Counted from the stretch's first letter, positions 38,181-47,113 are shown. The stretch is 64,000 bases of DNA from Nocardioides sp. TF02-7 (GCF_022437945.1 NZ_CP092535.1:3472001-3536000), one strand, 5' to 3'. Translations and numbers: made by a program. The notes: generated by a model not told the origin, from the letters alone.

Positions 38181-40316
38181 GTGGCTCGAGGAAGCCAGCG
38201 CAGATCCGCGCAGAACCGACGGGGTCGGACGACGACCGGGCGCCGGGACGAGACCGGCATCATCCCGGTGCTCGCCCGGGTGGTGCGGGAGGTCGAGTCG
38301 GCCGTGGCTCGGCGGTCGGCGATGCCCGACGTGCGCACGAAGTTCCAGGTGGTCGCGCTGCTGGCGCGCGAGGAGCGCAACCGGGTCAAGGCCGACGAGT
38401 CGCTCTCCGACGCCAAGCGCTCGGAGGAGCTCAAGCGGCTCGACGGGATCGCGACGATCCTCGCCCAGACGGCGGCGCGCGACAGCACGCTGTTCGAGCT
38501 GTTGTCGGAGGAAGCGGAGATCTCGCACTCCGCCGAGGAGCTGCGGCGCGAGCTGCTCAAGCGCGCCGGCATCGACGAGCCGGAGCCGGAGCCCGAGCCG
38601 GTGGTCCTCACCGCGCCGAGCGCCAACGAGCGCCGGGTGCCGCCGTCGGTCGTCGCCCGCCAGCTCGCCAACCCGTTCCTGGTGCCGGACTTCGAGGCGG
38701 CGGCCCAGGTGCGGCGCACGAACGGGCGGCTGGCCACCTGGGAGCTGCTCGGCCCGCTGTTCCGCTCCTTCGAGGACACCACGCCGGGAGCGCCGGTGTG
38801 CATGGACCTGCCCGACCCGCTGCCGGTGATGCTGCCGCCGGGTCGCGAGCTGATGGCGCACCAGGCCCGGATGGTCGCGGCCGCGGCCGAGGGCCACCGG
38901 ACGTTCCTCCTCGCCGACGAGCCCGGGCTCGGCAAGACCGCGCAGGCCCTGCTGGCCGCGCAGGCAGCCGACGCCTACCCGCTGCTCGTCGCGGTGCCCA
39001 ACGTGGTCAAGACCAACTGGGCGCGCGAGGTCGAGCTGTGGACGCCGAGCCGGCGCGCGACGGTGCTCCACGGCGACGCCTACGACGTCGACGGCTTCGC
39101 CGACGTCTTCGTCGTCAACTACGAGATCCTCGACCGGCACGTCGGCTGGCTCGGCCAGCACGGGTTCCGCGGGATGATCGTCGACGAGGCGCACTACATC
39201 AAGAACAAGACCTCGCAGCGCTCCCAGAACGTGCTGGAGCTCGCCGACCGGATCCGTAAGCGGGTGCCGCGTCCTCTGCTCATGGCCCTGACCGGGACGC
39301 CGCTGATCAACGACATCGAGGACTTCCGCGCGATCTGGCAGTTCCTCGGCTGGATCGACGACAAGAAGCCGCTCGGCGAGCTGATGGCCGAGCTGGAGGA
39401 CACCGGCCTCACGCCGGCCGACCGGGCGTTCTACCCGGCGGCGCGGCAGTGCGTGGTCGACATGGGCATCGTCCGGCGCCGCAAGGTCGACGTCGCCGCG
39501 GACATCCCCGCCCGCCGGATCGCCGACGTGCCCGTCGAGCTCGAGGGCGAGGCCGGGCGCTCGATCCGCAAGGCCGAGGAGGACCTCGCCCGCCGGCTCG
39601 TGCAGCGCTACGACCGGGCGCTCGAGACGCGGCGTACGCAGACGTTCGTCGACGGCATCGACCACGACCTGGTGCGCCAGGTGGCGACCTGGGAGCGGGA
39701 GGACATCTCCTCGGAGTCGGGCGAGAACGTGTTCGCGATGCTGCGGCGCATCGGCCAGGCCAAGGCGGGGCTGGCGGCCGACTACGCCGCCCAGCTGGCG
39801 CGCAGCGCCGGCAAGGTCGTGTTCTTCGCCAAGCACATCGACGTCATGGACACCGCCGAGGAGACCTTCGCGGCCCGCGGCATCAAGGCGGTCTCGATCC
39901 GCGGCGACCAGACCAAGACCGCGCGCCAGCAGGCGATCGACTCGTTCACCGAGGACCCCGAGGTGCAGGTCATCGTCTGCTCGCTCACCGCGGCCGGCGT
40001 CGGCATCAACCTGCAGGTCGCGTCCAACCTGGTCCTCGCGGAGCTGTCGTGGACCGACGCCGAGCAGACGCAGGCGATCGACCGGGTGCACCGGATCGGC
40101 CAGACCGAGCCGGTGACGGCCTGGCGGGTGATCGCCACCCAGACGATCGACACCCGGGTGGCCGAGCTGATCGACAGCAAGGCCGGTCTCGCGGCCCGCG
40201 CGCTCGACGCCCAGGTCGAGGAGGGCGACGGCGGCTTCGACCTGCAGCTCGAGGCGCTGGTCGGGCTGCTCACCCAGGCGCTGGAGCGGCGCGAGGCGAC
40301 GAAGGTCTTCACCTGA
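38181..40316 (+). CDS. SNF2-family DNA helicase/translocase
   Basis: 711 residues, intact. A helical N-terminal region (about 25-135), an acidic EPEPEPEP linker, then the ATPase core: Walker A DEPGLGKT (246-253, where most members have DEMGLGKT), DEAH box VDEAHYIKNK (335-338), LTGTPLIND, and helicase C with ATP-site arginines in QAIDRVHRIGQT. It resembles small SMARCAL1-type Snf2 proteins that remodel or anneal DNA at forks. It is not accompanied by restriction, BREX or DISARM genes, so a housekeeping DNA-repair role is more likely than phage defence. Confidence 0.92.
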   Translation: MARGSQRRSAQNRRGRTTTGRRDETGIIPVLARVVREVESAVARRSAMPDVRTKFQVVALLAREERNRVKADESLSDAKRSEELKRLDGIATILAQTAARDSTLFELLSEEAEISHSAEELRRELLKRAGIDEPEPEPEPVVLTAPSANERRVPPSVVARQLANPFLVPDFEAAAQVRRTNGRLATWELLGPLFRSFEDTTPGAPVCMDLPDPLPVMLPPGRELMAHQARMVAAAAEGHRTFLLADEPGLGKTAQALLAAQAADAYPLLVAVPNVVKTNWAREVELWTPSRRATVLHGDAYDVDGFADVFVVNYEILDRHVGWLGQHGFRGMIVDEAHYIKNKTSQRSQNVLELADRIRKRVPRPLLMALTGTPLINDIEDFRAIWQFLGWIDDKKPLGELMAELEDTGLTPADRAFYPAARQCVVDMGIVRRRKVDVAADIPARRIADVPVELEGEAGRSIRKAEEDLARRLVQRYDRALETRRTQTFVDGIDHDLVRQVATWEREDISSESGENVFAMLRRIGQAKAGLAADYAAQLARSAGKVVFFAKHIDVMDTAEETFAARGIKAVSIRGDQTKTARQQAIDSFTEDPEVQVIVCSLTAAGVGINLQVASNLVLAELSWTDAEQTQAIDRVHRIGQTEPVTAWRVIATQTIDTRVAELIDSKAGLAARALDAQVEEGDGGFDLQLEALVGLLTQALERREATKVFT

Positions 40317-40319
40317 GCC

Positions 40320-41045
40320 ATGCCGTGGACGTGGGGGGCGCCGCTCGCCGGCGGGCACCGCGAGCGCCTGGTCGCCGCGGGCGTCGAGCCCGACGTCCTG
40401 GGTCGTACGCCGCTGCGTGCGGTCACCGGGCCGCTGCCGGGCTGGTGGCACGACCAGGGCAACGCGCTCTACCTCGGCTCCGACGCCCGGGTTCCCACGC
40501 GGCTGGTGGAGACGATGGCGCTGTTCCCGTTCCGCGACGTGCTGGTCGCGATCGCCAGTCCCTGCGACAACATGGCGTCGCTGCTGCTCGGGGGTGACGG
40601 CGCCACGGTCTTCCTCGGCCCGGGCAGCGCCTTCACCGCCACGGACGTCTACTGCGGGGCGCAATCGTCGGTGGTGCTCAACGCCGACGTCACCGCCACC
40701 CGGTGCGCGGTCGTCGACGCCCGCAACGGCGGGTCGATCGTCGCCGAGCCGGGTCAGCTGTGGGCGGCGGACGTCTACATCGCGACCGACGACATGCACC
40801 GGCTCGAGGACCTGGCGACCGGGGCGCGGCTCAACCCCTACGGCGCCCACATCCGGCTCGGCCGCCACGTCTGGCTCGGCCGGGACGCCGTCGTCACCGG
40901 TCATGCCGAGGTCGGCGCCGGAGCGGTGGTCGGTATGCGCAGCATGGTGCGCGGGCAGAAGGTCGCTCCCCACACCGCGGTCGCCGGGACGCCGGCGCGG
41001 GTGGTGCGCGAGGGCATCACCTGGCGCGAGGAGGACACGCCCTAG
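40320..41045 (+). CDS. Hexapeptide-repeat acyltransferase
   Basis: 241 residues. The C-terminal half is a left-handed beta-helix of imperfect hexapeptide repeats (HIRLGRHVWLGRDAVVTGHAEVGAGAVVGMRSMV) ending VAGTPARVVREGITW, as in the galactoside/serine O-acetyltransferase class. The N-terminal half contains a second set of weaker repeats. It likely transfers an acetyl group to a sugar. It starts 3 nt after the SNF2 stop and overlaps the convergent BtuF-like gene by 4 nt. Confidence 0.82.
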   Translation: MPWTWGAPLAGGHRERLVAAGVEPDVLGRTPLRAVTGPLPGWWHDQGNALYLGSDARVPTRLVETMALFPFRDVLVAIASPCDNMASLLLGGDGATVFLGPGSAFTATDVYCGAQSSVVLNADVTATRCAVVDARNGGSIVAEPGQLWAADVYIATDDMHRLEDLATGARLNPYGAHIRLGRHVWLGRDAVVTGHAEVGAGAVVGMRSMVRGQKVAPHTAVAGTPARVVREGITWREEDTP

Positions 41046-41794
41046 GGTGCCGTGTCGGCGAGGACGTCGAAGGCCTCGACCATCGCCGGCCCGTACCAGG
41101 TGAGCAGACGCCCCGACACCAGCCGGGTCGGTGCCGCCGTGAACGCCTCCGGCCCGTCCTCCTCGGTGAACACGTAGGGCTCGTCGGGGAGGAGCACGAG
41201 GTCGACGTCGGGACGGTCGACCTCCGCCAGCGAGACCCTCGGGTAGCGCTCGGAGGAGCCGTCGAACACGTTGGCCCAGCCGAGCCGGCGGAGCAGGTCG
41301 CCGGTGTAGGTGCGCGCCCCGACGACCATCCACGGGTCGCGCCAGACGGGTACGGCGACCCGGGCGCGCTCGGCGGGCAACGGCCGGTCCCAGCGGTCGT
41401 GGGCCGCCGTGAGCCAGCCCGGGGCCGGCCAGCCGAGAGCGGCGTAGAGGCGGGACAGCGACGCGAGGGCCTGGGGCACGGTCTCGATGTCGGTGACCCA
41501 GACCCGGACGCCGGCGTCGCGGAGCCGGCGTACGTCGAGCTCGCGGTTCTCCTCCTTGTTGGCGACGACGACGTCGGGCCGGAGCTCCCGGATGGCGGCG
41601 AGGTCGGGGTTCTTGGTGCCGCGGACGCGGCGTACGTCGAGGTCCGGCGGGTGCGTGCACCAGTCGGTGGCGCCGACCAGGGCCGACCGCCGGTCGCTGG
41701 CGAGCGCCTCGGTGATCGACGGCACGAGCGACACGACGCGGGCCGCCACCTCCGGGCCGTCGTAGGGATGCCCGAGGTCGTCAGTCCGCGTCAT
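41042..41794 (-). CDS. Cytoplasmic BtuF/helical-backbone receptor-like protein
   Basis: 250 residues. RVVSLVPSITEALA, VGATDWCTHP, RGTKNPDLAAIRELRPDVVVANKEENRE and DLVLLPDEPY are typical of the BtuF family of cobalamin/siderophore binding proteins. No signal peptide or lipobox is present and no transporter genes are adjacent, so it is probably cytoplasmic with an unknown ligand. Leaderless: TAACGT ends 7 nt before the ATG. Confidence 0.8.
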   Translation of the reverse strand: MTRTDDLGHPYDGPEVAARVVSLVPSITEALASDRRSALVGATDWCTHPPDLDVRRVRGTKNPDLAAIRELRPDVVVANKEENRELDVRRLRDAGVRVWVTDIETVPQALASLSRLYAALGWPAPGWLTAAHDRWDRPLPAERARVAVPVWRDPWMVVGARTYTGDLLRRLGWANVFDGSSERYPRVSLAEVDRPDVDLVLLPDEPYVFTEEDGPEAFTAAPTRLVSGRLLTWYGPAMVEAFDVLADTAP

Positions 41795-41801
41795 GTGACG
41801 G

Positions 41802-41807
41802 ACGTTA
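41802..41807 (-). promoter_or_regulatory. Leaderless -10 of BtuF-like gene
   Basis: TAACGT on the minus strand, 7 nt before the ATG at 41794; no ribosome binding site is visible. Confidence 0.5.
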
Positions 41808-41833
41808 CCGAGGGGGCAGGAAGGCGCGGCAAT

Positions 41834-41852
41834 TAGTTGTCAACGTCAAGTA
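41834..41852. promoter_or_regulatory. Possible MarR-type operator before MFS gene
   Basis: TAGTTG and CAAGTA flank 7 nt. The same two hexamers, 11 nt apart, form the outer arms of the palindrome in front of the MarR gene at 45961-45983. Spacing differs, so shared control is tentative. Confidence 0.35.
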
Positions 41853-41890
41853 TCTGTAAGGTCCCGACGCGCGAACCGAAGGAGCAGAGC

Positions 41891-43339
41891 TTGACGAACC
41901 CGCAGCCCGGACCGATCCAGGTGGCCCGCAACCCCGTCCTCGCCGTCGTGGCGCTGTGCTTCGGCGGACTCGCCGCGGCGACGACCCAGACGATGGTGAT
42001 CCCGCTGCAGAGCGAGCTGCCGCTGCTGCTCGACGCCACGCCGGCCGACACCGCCTGGGTCGTGACGATCACGTTGCTGACCGCCGCGGTGTCGATGCCG
42101 CTCGCCGGCCGGCTGGCCGACATGTTCGGCAAGCAGCGGGTCCTGGTCGTCAACGCTGTCACGCTGCTGGCCGGGTCGGCGGTGTGCGCGCTGTCGGACA
42201 CGCTGCTGCCGATGCTCGTCGGACGCGGTCTGCAGGGCGCGGCGATGGGGTTCATCCCGGTCGCCATCTCCCTGGTCCGCGAGATCGTCCCGCCGCGGCT
42301 GGCGACGACGTCGGTCGCGGCGATGAGCGCGACGCTCGGCGTCGGCGGCGCCATCGGCCTGCCGCTCTCCGCCTGGATCGCCGAGGCGGGCGACTGGCAC
42401 GCCCTGTTCTGGATCGCAGCCGGCCTGGCCGCGCTGGTGACCGCGGCGGCCGTGTTCCTCGTCCCGCACGTCCACGACGCCCACCGCGGCCGGCTCGACG
42501 TCCCCGGCGTCGTCGGGCTCGCGGTCGGGCTGGTCACGCTGCTCGTCGGCATCTCGAAGGCCAGCACCTGGGGCTGGGGTGACGCGCGCACCGTGGGCGC
42601 CATCGTGGCGGGTGTCGTCGTGCTGGTGGTGTGGGGGGCCTACGAGCTGCGCCAGGACGAGCCGATCGTCGACCTGCGCACGAGCGCGCAGCGCCCCGTC
42701 CTGCTGACCAACCTCGCGGCGGTCGCGATCGGCTTCGGCATGATGGCGCAGTCGATCGTGGTGCCCCAGCTGCTGCAGGCGCCGACCGCGACCGGCTACG
42801 GGCTCGGTCAGTCGATCCTCGAGGCCGGCCTCTGGATGGCGCCCGGCGGCCTGGTGATGATGCTCCTGTCGCCGGTCTCCGGCGCCCTGATCGGCCGGGC
42901 CGGCGCCAAGGCGACCCTGGTGCTCGGCGCGGTGCTGCTCGGGGGCGGCTACCTGGTCGCCTTCGCCCTGATGGGCGCTGCCTGGCAGCTGATGATCGCC
43001 TCCTGCATCGCCGCGGCGGCGGTCGGCATCGGCTACGCCGCGATGCCGACGCTGATCCTCGACGCGGTGCCGCCCCGGGAGGCGGGAGCGGCTGTCGGGC
43101 TGAACTCGCTGATGCGGTCGTTCGGCACCACGCTCTCCGCGGCGATCATGGCCACGGTGCTCACCAGCGACACCCAGCCGCTCGGGTCGTTCGAGGTGCC
43201 GACCGAGCACGCCTTCCAGCTGTGCTTCCTCGTCGGTGCCGTGGCCGCGTTCGTGGGTGCGGCGATCGCCCTCGGCATCCCGCGGCGGGCGGAGGAGCCG
43301 CAGGCGGCGGGTGCGCCGTCGGCGGCCGTGTCGGCCTGA
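41891..43339 (+). CDS. MFS drug transporter, DHA2-like
   Basis: 482 residues. A TTG start was chosen because GAAGGAG lies 7 nt upstream; an in-frame GTG at 41837 has no such signal. Fourteen hydrophobic helices are plausible, with the A-motif GRLADMFGKQRVLV, the C-motif-like block GLQGAAMGFIPVAISLVREIVPP and a late PPREAGAAVGLNSLMRSFGTT. The DHA2 family exports drugs by proton antiport. The alpha/beta hydrolase gene follows 25 nt downstream. Confidence 0.9.
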   Translation: MTNPQPGPIQVARNPVLAVVALCFGGLAAATTQTMVIPLQSELPLLLDATPADTAWVVTITLLTAAVSMPLAGRLADMFGKQRVLVVNAVTLLAGSAVCALSDTLLPMLVGRGLQGAAMGFIPVAISLVREIVPPRLATTSVAAMSATLGVGGAIGLPLSAWIAEAGDWHALFWIAAGLAALVTAAAVFLVPHVHDAHRGRLDVPGVVGLAVGLVTLLVGISKASTWGWGDARTVGAIVAGVVVLVVWGAYELRQDEPIVDLRTSAQRPVLLTNLAAVAIGFGMMAQSIVVPQLLQAPTATGYGLGQSILEAGLWMAPGGLVMMLLSPVSGALIGRAGAKATLVLGAVLLGGGYLVAFALMGAAWQLMIASCIAAAAVGIGYAAMPTLILDAVPPREAGAAVGLNSLMRSFGTTLSAAIMATVLTSDTQPLGSFEVPTEHAFQLCFLVGAVAAFVGAAIALGIPRRAEEPQAAGAPSAAVSA

Positions 43340-43351
43340 GCGACGCCCGAC

Positions 43352-43357
43352 TAGTCT
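43352..43357 (+). promoter_or_regulatory. Leaderless -10 of esterase gene
   Basis: TAGTCT ends 7 nt before the GTG at 43365, inside the short gap after the MFS gene. The esterase may therefore have its own transcript. Confidence 0.5.
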
Positions 43358-43364
43358 GGCGGCC

Positions 43365-44219
43365 GTGTCCCGGCTGACCCGGCTCCGCCGGCTCGACGTG
43401 CCGACCGCCGTACGGCCCGACGTGGAGGCGGTGCGCGCGGAGGGCCCGGGCGCGGTCGTGGTCCGCTACCAGCGCCGCGACCGCGTGACTCCCTCCGGAG
43501 CGCTGCTCTGGATGCACGGCGGCGGCCTGGTCGCCGGCATCGCCGAGGTCGACAACGGCTACTGCAGCCAGGTCGCCGCCGAGCTCGGCGTCCTCGTCGT
43601 GGGCGTGGACTACCGGCGGGCTCCGGAGCACCCGTTCCCGGCCGCGCTCGACGACTGCGAGGCGGCGTTCCGCGACCTGGTCGCCGACGCGGCCCGGCTC
43701 GGCGTCGACCCGGGCCGGGTCGCGGTCGGCGGGGCCAGCGCCGGCGGGGGACTGGCGGCGGCCCTGTGCCAGCGGCTGCGCGACCGCGGCGGTCCACTGC
43801 CGGCGTTGCAGCTGCTGCGCTACCTGATGCTCGACGACCGCACCGGTCTGAGGCCGCGACCGCGGCTGCGGCGCCACTCCTGGACGCCGGCCTGGAACCG
43901 GTTCGCGTGGGCCGCCTACCTCGGGCGGCCGAGGTACGGCGGCGGCGCGGTGCCGCCGTACGCCGCCGCCGCGCGGGCGCGCGACCTCGCCGGCCTGCCG
44001 CCCGCGTGGATCGGGGTCGGCTCCCGGGACCTCTTCCACCAGGAGTGCGCCGACTACGCCGCCCGGCTCGCCGCGGCGGGCGTGGCGGTCGAGCTCGACG
44101 TGGAGCCGGGGATGCGGCACGGCGCCGACGGCGACCAGGGGCTGCCGGCGATGCAGCGGTTCCGCAGGCGCGAGCTCGCGGCGCTGGCCGCGGCGGTGGG
44201 GACCGGCGCCGCGGGCTAG
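43365..44219 (+). CDS. Alpha/beta hydrolase, HSL-type esterase
   Basis: 284 residues. The oxyanion-hole motif LLWMHGGGLVAG, DYRRAPEHPFPAALDD, nucleophile elbow GGASAGGGLA (Ser), Asp in GSRDLFHQE and His in GMRHGADG give a complete family IV (hormone-sensitive lipase) triad. It probably hydrolyses short-chain esters in the cytoplasm. It overlaps the convergent MFS gene by 4 nt. Confidence 0.9.
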   Translation: MSRLTRLRRLDVPTAVRPDVEAVRAEGPGAVVVRYQRRDRVTPSGALLWMHGGGLVAGIAEVDNGYCSQVAAELGVLVVGVDYRRAPEHPFPAALDDCEAAFRDLVADAARLGVDPGRVAVGGASAGGGLAAALCQRLRDRGGPLPALQLLRYLMLDDRTGLRPRPRLRRHSWTPAWNRFAWAAYLGRPRYGGGAVPPYAAAARARDLAGLPPAWIGVGSRDLFHQECADYAARLAAAGVAVELDVEPGMRHGADGDQGLPAMQRFRRRELAALAAAVGTGAAG

Positions 44220-45431
44220 GGGCGCACCGGTGCGGCCGTGCAGTGGTGGTCGGCCAGGACCGCGCGTCGCCGGGCGTCCGGCGGGCAGAACGGGACCGCG
44301 GCGGCGGTGACCGCGGCGGCCACGCCGAGGGCGAGCGGGTGGCCGCCGTGGCCGACGAGGACGCCGGCCGCGGCCGACCCGAGCAGGATCCCGATCGTCA
44401 GCGCGGTGCTGACCGCGGCCAGGCCGGCCGCCGGGTGCTGGTCGAACACCTGCGCGCTCCACACGCCGTGGGCGGCGATGACGGAGGCGTAGGAGGCGCC
44501 GAAGAGGGCGGCCGCCGCGAGCGCGGCGACGAGGTGGCCGGGTGCGGCCGCGAGGACGCCCGGTGCCGCGGCGAGCAGCACGGCGCTGCCGAGGTAGCCG
44601 GCGCGCAGCCCGAGGCGCTCGAAGACGAAGCCGCTGAGCGACCCGAGCAGGCAGGCCGTGCCGCAGACGGCGTAGACCACCATCGACTGCGCGGCGGGCA
44701 GGCCGCCCTCCTGCATCGCCTCGACGCTGAACACCCACCACACCGAGCTGCCCAGGCCGACCAGCACCGCCGAGACGAGCAGCGGCCGCGACCGCGGGCA
44801 GAAGAACCAGCTCGGGCTCAGCTGCGGTCGCCGCAGGGCGCGCTCCTCGTGCGCGGGCGCCAGCAGGGTCGCCGCCACGCCGACCGCGACCGCGACGAGC
44901 ACGAACGCCGCCCAGGCCCACCGCCACCGGTCGCCGGCGACGATCGCGACCGGCCCGGCGAGGGCGACGCCCCACCCGGTGCCGGAGCTGATCGCCGACC
45001 ACACGATGCCCCGGCGCGGGGCGTCGACGTGCTGGTCGACGACGTCGGCGTACGGCGGGGAACGCCATGCCCGCGGCCGCTCCCGCGATCATCACCCCGA
45101 GCAGCACCGTGGTGACGTCGCCCGCGACGGCGATGACCGCCATGCCGACCGCCGCCGCGGTCGCCGCGCCGGCGACCGCGACCCGCGGCCCGCGGCGGGA
45201 GGTCAGGGGCACGACGGCGGCGTTGGCGACGAGGTAGGAGACGTAGCCGAGAGCGGAGATCAGGCCCGCCGCGCTCGGGCTGATGCCCAGCTCGGCGCGC
45301 ATGTCGGGCAGCAGCAGCCCGTAGCCGTAGCGGGCGAGACCGAAGGTGACCGCCACCATGGCGGTGCCGGGCAGCAGCACCGCGAGGGCCGGCACCCGAC
45401 GGGTGGGGACGGGCTCGGTGGTGGCGCTCAT
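44216..45431 (-). CDS. MFS transporter, YbfB-like, one frameshift
   Basis: About 404 residues after removing one C near 45058-45061. It starts MSATTEPVPTRRVPALAVLL, with GLARYGYGLLLPDMRAELGIS (typical of the YbfB/YjiJ-like MFS group), then VLLGVMIAGAAAGMAFPPYADVVDQHV and twelve expected helices. Its ATG overlaps the MarR gene's stop, so the pair is translationally coupled. The substrate is unknown, but regulator-transporter coupling suggests an effector-induced exporter. Confidence 0.87.
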
Positions 45432-45946
45432 CCGACCGGCTCCTCGGCGCGGGTGTGCGCGAGGGGGCAGTCGCGGTCGTTCGACCGGCACGCCGGCCGG
45501 TCGCACAGGCGACAGGTGCGCAGCGCCGGGACCAGGTCGCTGGCCGAGCCGCCGACCAGTCGCTCGAGGAGCCGCTCGAGCCGGGCCCGGTCGTCGCCGT
45601 CGAGCGGACCGAGGCAGTCGGCGAGCACCGCCGCGCGGTCGTCGACGACCTCCTGCGCGACCGCCGTGCCCGCCGCCGTGAGCAGCAGGCGCCGCTGGCG
45701 ACTGTCCGCACCGGGGGAGCGGGCCACCCACCCCGCCGCCACCAGCCGGTCGACGAGGCGGGTCGCGCCCGAGCTGGTCAGCGACAGCACCTCCCCGAGC
45801 CAGGACACGGTGCGCCCCGGCTCGGCCAGCAGCGTCACCAGCGCCGCCTGGTCGGTGACCGACAACCCGTGCCCGCGCCCGACCGCCGCGAGGCGGTCGC
45901 TGACGGTGAGGGACAGGGCGCCGAGGAGATTCCCGAGACGGTCCAT
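45428..45946 (-). CDS. MarR-family regulator with C-terminal Cys cluster
   Basis: 172 residues. Winged helix with LVTLLAEPGRTVSWLGEVLSLTSSGATRLVDRLVAAGWV and a wing R-SPGADSRQRRLLLT. After the last helix it carries C145-x2-C148-x4-C153-x6-C160 (CRLCDRPACRSNDRDC), a possible zinc or iron-sulfur site, plus Cys111. The cluster points to redox or metal sensing. The gene overlaps an MFS transporter. A 17-bp near-perfect palindrome just upstream of its start is the likely autoregulatory operator. Confidence 0.88.
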   Translation of the reverse strand: MDRLGNLLGALSLTVSDRLAAVGRGHGLSVTDQAALVTLLAEPGRTVSWLGEVLSLTSSGATRLVDRLVAAGWVARSPGADSRQRRLLLTAAGTAVAQEVVDDRAAVLADCLGPLDGDDRARLERLLERLVGGSASDLVPALRTCRLCDRPACRSNDRDCPLAHTRAEEPVG

Positions 45947-45960
45947 CGCTCCAGGTTACG

Positions 45961-45983
45961 TAGTTGCCTGCGGCAGTCAAGTA
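45961..45983. promoter_or_regulatory. MarR operator palindrome
   Basis: TTGCCTGCGGCAGTCAA (45964-45980) is a palindrome with one mismatch around a central G; flanking bases extend it to TAGTTG...CAAGTA. It lies 15 bp upstream of the MarR start, a position where binding would block transcription. Confidence 0.65.
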
Positions 45984-46030
45984 TTTTGTGGACGTGGAAT
46001 CCCGCGGGCGCAGGGGCCGGGGCGCCGCGT

Positions 46031-46105
46031 GAGGTTTCCCCGGCCGACCGGGGAAACCTCAACATGTCGGGCAAAGCAATGCCGGACAAGTGGAGGTTTT
46101 GCCCG
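46031..46105. other. Nested hairpins, possible structured RNA or REP-like element
   Basis: A perfect 13-bp stem with a 4-nt loop (46031-46043 with 46048-46060) is followed at once by TGTCGGGCA / TGCCGGACA (46065-46073, 46080-46088, one mismatch) and CGGGCAAA / TTTGCCCG (46069-46076, 46098-46105, perfect), which overlap and exclude each other. GAGGTTT occurs again at 46093. Between 45984 and 46414 no gene is convincing. Confidence 0.5.
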
Positions 46106-46309
46106 TCACGTCGGCCCCGAGGCACCCGCCGCCGGCTCCCACACCACCCGGGCGCAGGAGGAAGGGGGCGTTGGGGTGCGCTGGGCCGGCAGCTGGTGCC
46201 GGTGGAGCGCACGCTAGGCCGCCGTCGGTGGCCGGGGGTCGTGGTAGGGACGAACGGACGAGGTCGTCGGTCATCGCTGTGGACCGTCGGCGACCTCGGA
46301 AGCATCGCC

Positions 46310-46370
46310 CTAAGGCACCAGCAACCCCGAGATCTAGGGCATCCGACCGATCCGGGAGGCAGTGCCTTAG
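46310..46370 (+). promoter_or_regulatory. Inverted repeat upstream of small gene
   Basis: CTAAGGCAC (46310-46318) and GTGCCTTAG (46362-46370) are a perfect 9-bp inverted repeat, with an internal GCCCTA / TAGGGC pair. It lies 45 bp before the start of the 80-residue protein and could form a 5' leader structure. Confidence 0.4.
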
Positions 46371-46414
46371 CCGCAGTGTGGAGGTTGCCAGCAGTCCAGT
46401 CCCGGGAGGCAGCC

Positions 46415-46657
46415 ATGCTCACCTCACCGCACCTGTACGCCGCGATCGCCGCCCAGCGTCAGGCCGAGCTCCGCTCGGAGATGGCCGCGCGGCGGCTCGC
46501 CCGCGGTCTGCTCCGCCGGCGTCGCGCCGAGCGCCGCGAGCTCCGTGGCGCCCTCCGCGCCGCGCGGCTCGAGGCGCAGGCCGAGGCACAGGCCGAGGCG
46601 CAGGCCGAGGTCACGCCGCGACCGGCCGCCGTACGTCCGGCCCCGGTCCCGCGCTGA
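46415..46657 (+). CDS. Small basic/alanine-rich hypothetical protein
   Basis: 80 residues: MLTSPHLYAAIAAQRQAELR, then a very basic helix (RRLARGLLRRRRAERRELRG) and a periodic AEAQAEAQAEAQAE stretch before a Pro-rich tail. GGGAGGC lies 6 nt upstream of the ATG. Likely a single long helix; no membrane segment. Function unknown; nucleic-acid or membrane-surface binding would fit the charge. Confidence 0.55.
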   Translation: MLTSPHLYAAIAAQRQAELRSEMAARRLARGLLRRRRAERRELRGALRAARLEAQAEAQAEAQAEVTPRPAAVRPAPVPR

Positions 46658-46698
46658 CGGTCTTGCCGCCGCGACGACGGCGACGGATCATCGACACC

Positions 46699-47113
46699 AT
46701 GGACGCGGACCTCCTCGCCAGGGCAGCGGTGATCGTCGCCGTGCTCGCCGCGTTGTGGGTCCTCGCCGACTGGAACCGGTACCGCCGCCGGGCGCTCCGC
46801 GTCGGCCGCGTGCTGCGACTGGTCGAACCGGCGCCCCCACCGCCGGTGACGACGGCGCGGCCGATCGAGCGGCTGGCCGCGGACGCCCGGCGGATCGGGG
46901 GCCCAGCTGCGGCACCCACCGCCGGGCGTGCCGGCCGCCCGGCGCCGCGGCTGGCAGGCGGCGTACGACGACGTGCTCGTCGCCGCCTGCCACGCGCTCG
47001 GTCTCGAGGAGCACCTCAGCACGCTGCCCGCCGGCACCAGGCGGGACTTCGAGCGGGAACGGCTCGAACGCGTCCTGGAGGCCGCCGGCTTCCTGGTGCC
47101 CCGCTCCGCCTGA
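46699..47113 (+). CDS. Hypothetical single-TM protein, one frameshift
   Basis: About 137 residues after removing one G near 46899. One N-terminal helix (MDADLLARAAVIVAVLAALWVLADW), a basic juxtamembrane stretch (NRYRRRALRVGRV), a Pro-rich spacer, and a C-terminal helical domain (GWQAAYDDVLVAACHALGLEEHL ... ERLERVLEAAGFLVP). The C-terminal domain probably faces the cytoplasm. No family recognised. Confidence 0.6.

Noticed and set aside
38181..40316. SNF2 helicase as part of a phage-defence island
   Set aside because: No methyltransferase, PglZ, DISARM or restriction partner genes are adjacent; neighbours are ordinary metabolic genes.
37518..41660. 1,380-codon minus-strand frame across the SNF2 region
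   Set aside because: Antisense shadow of the intact SNF2 and LysE genes, with no recognisable domain.
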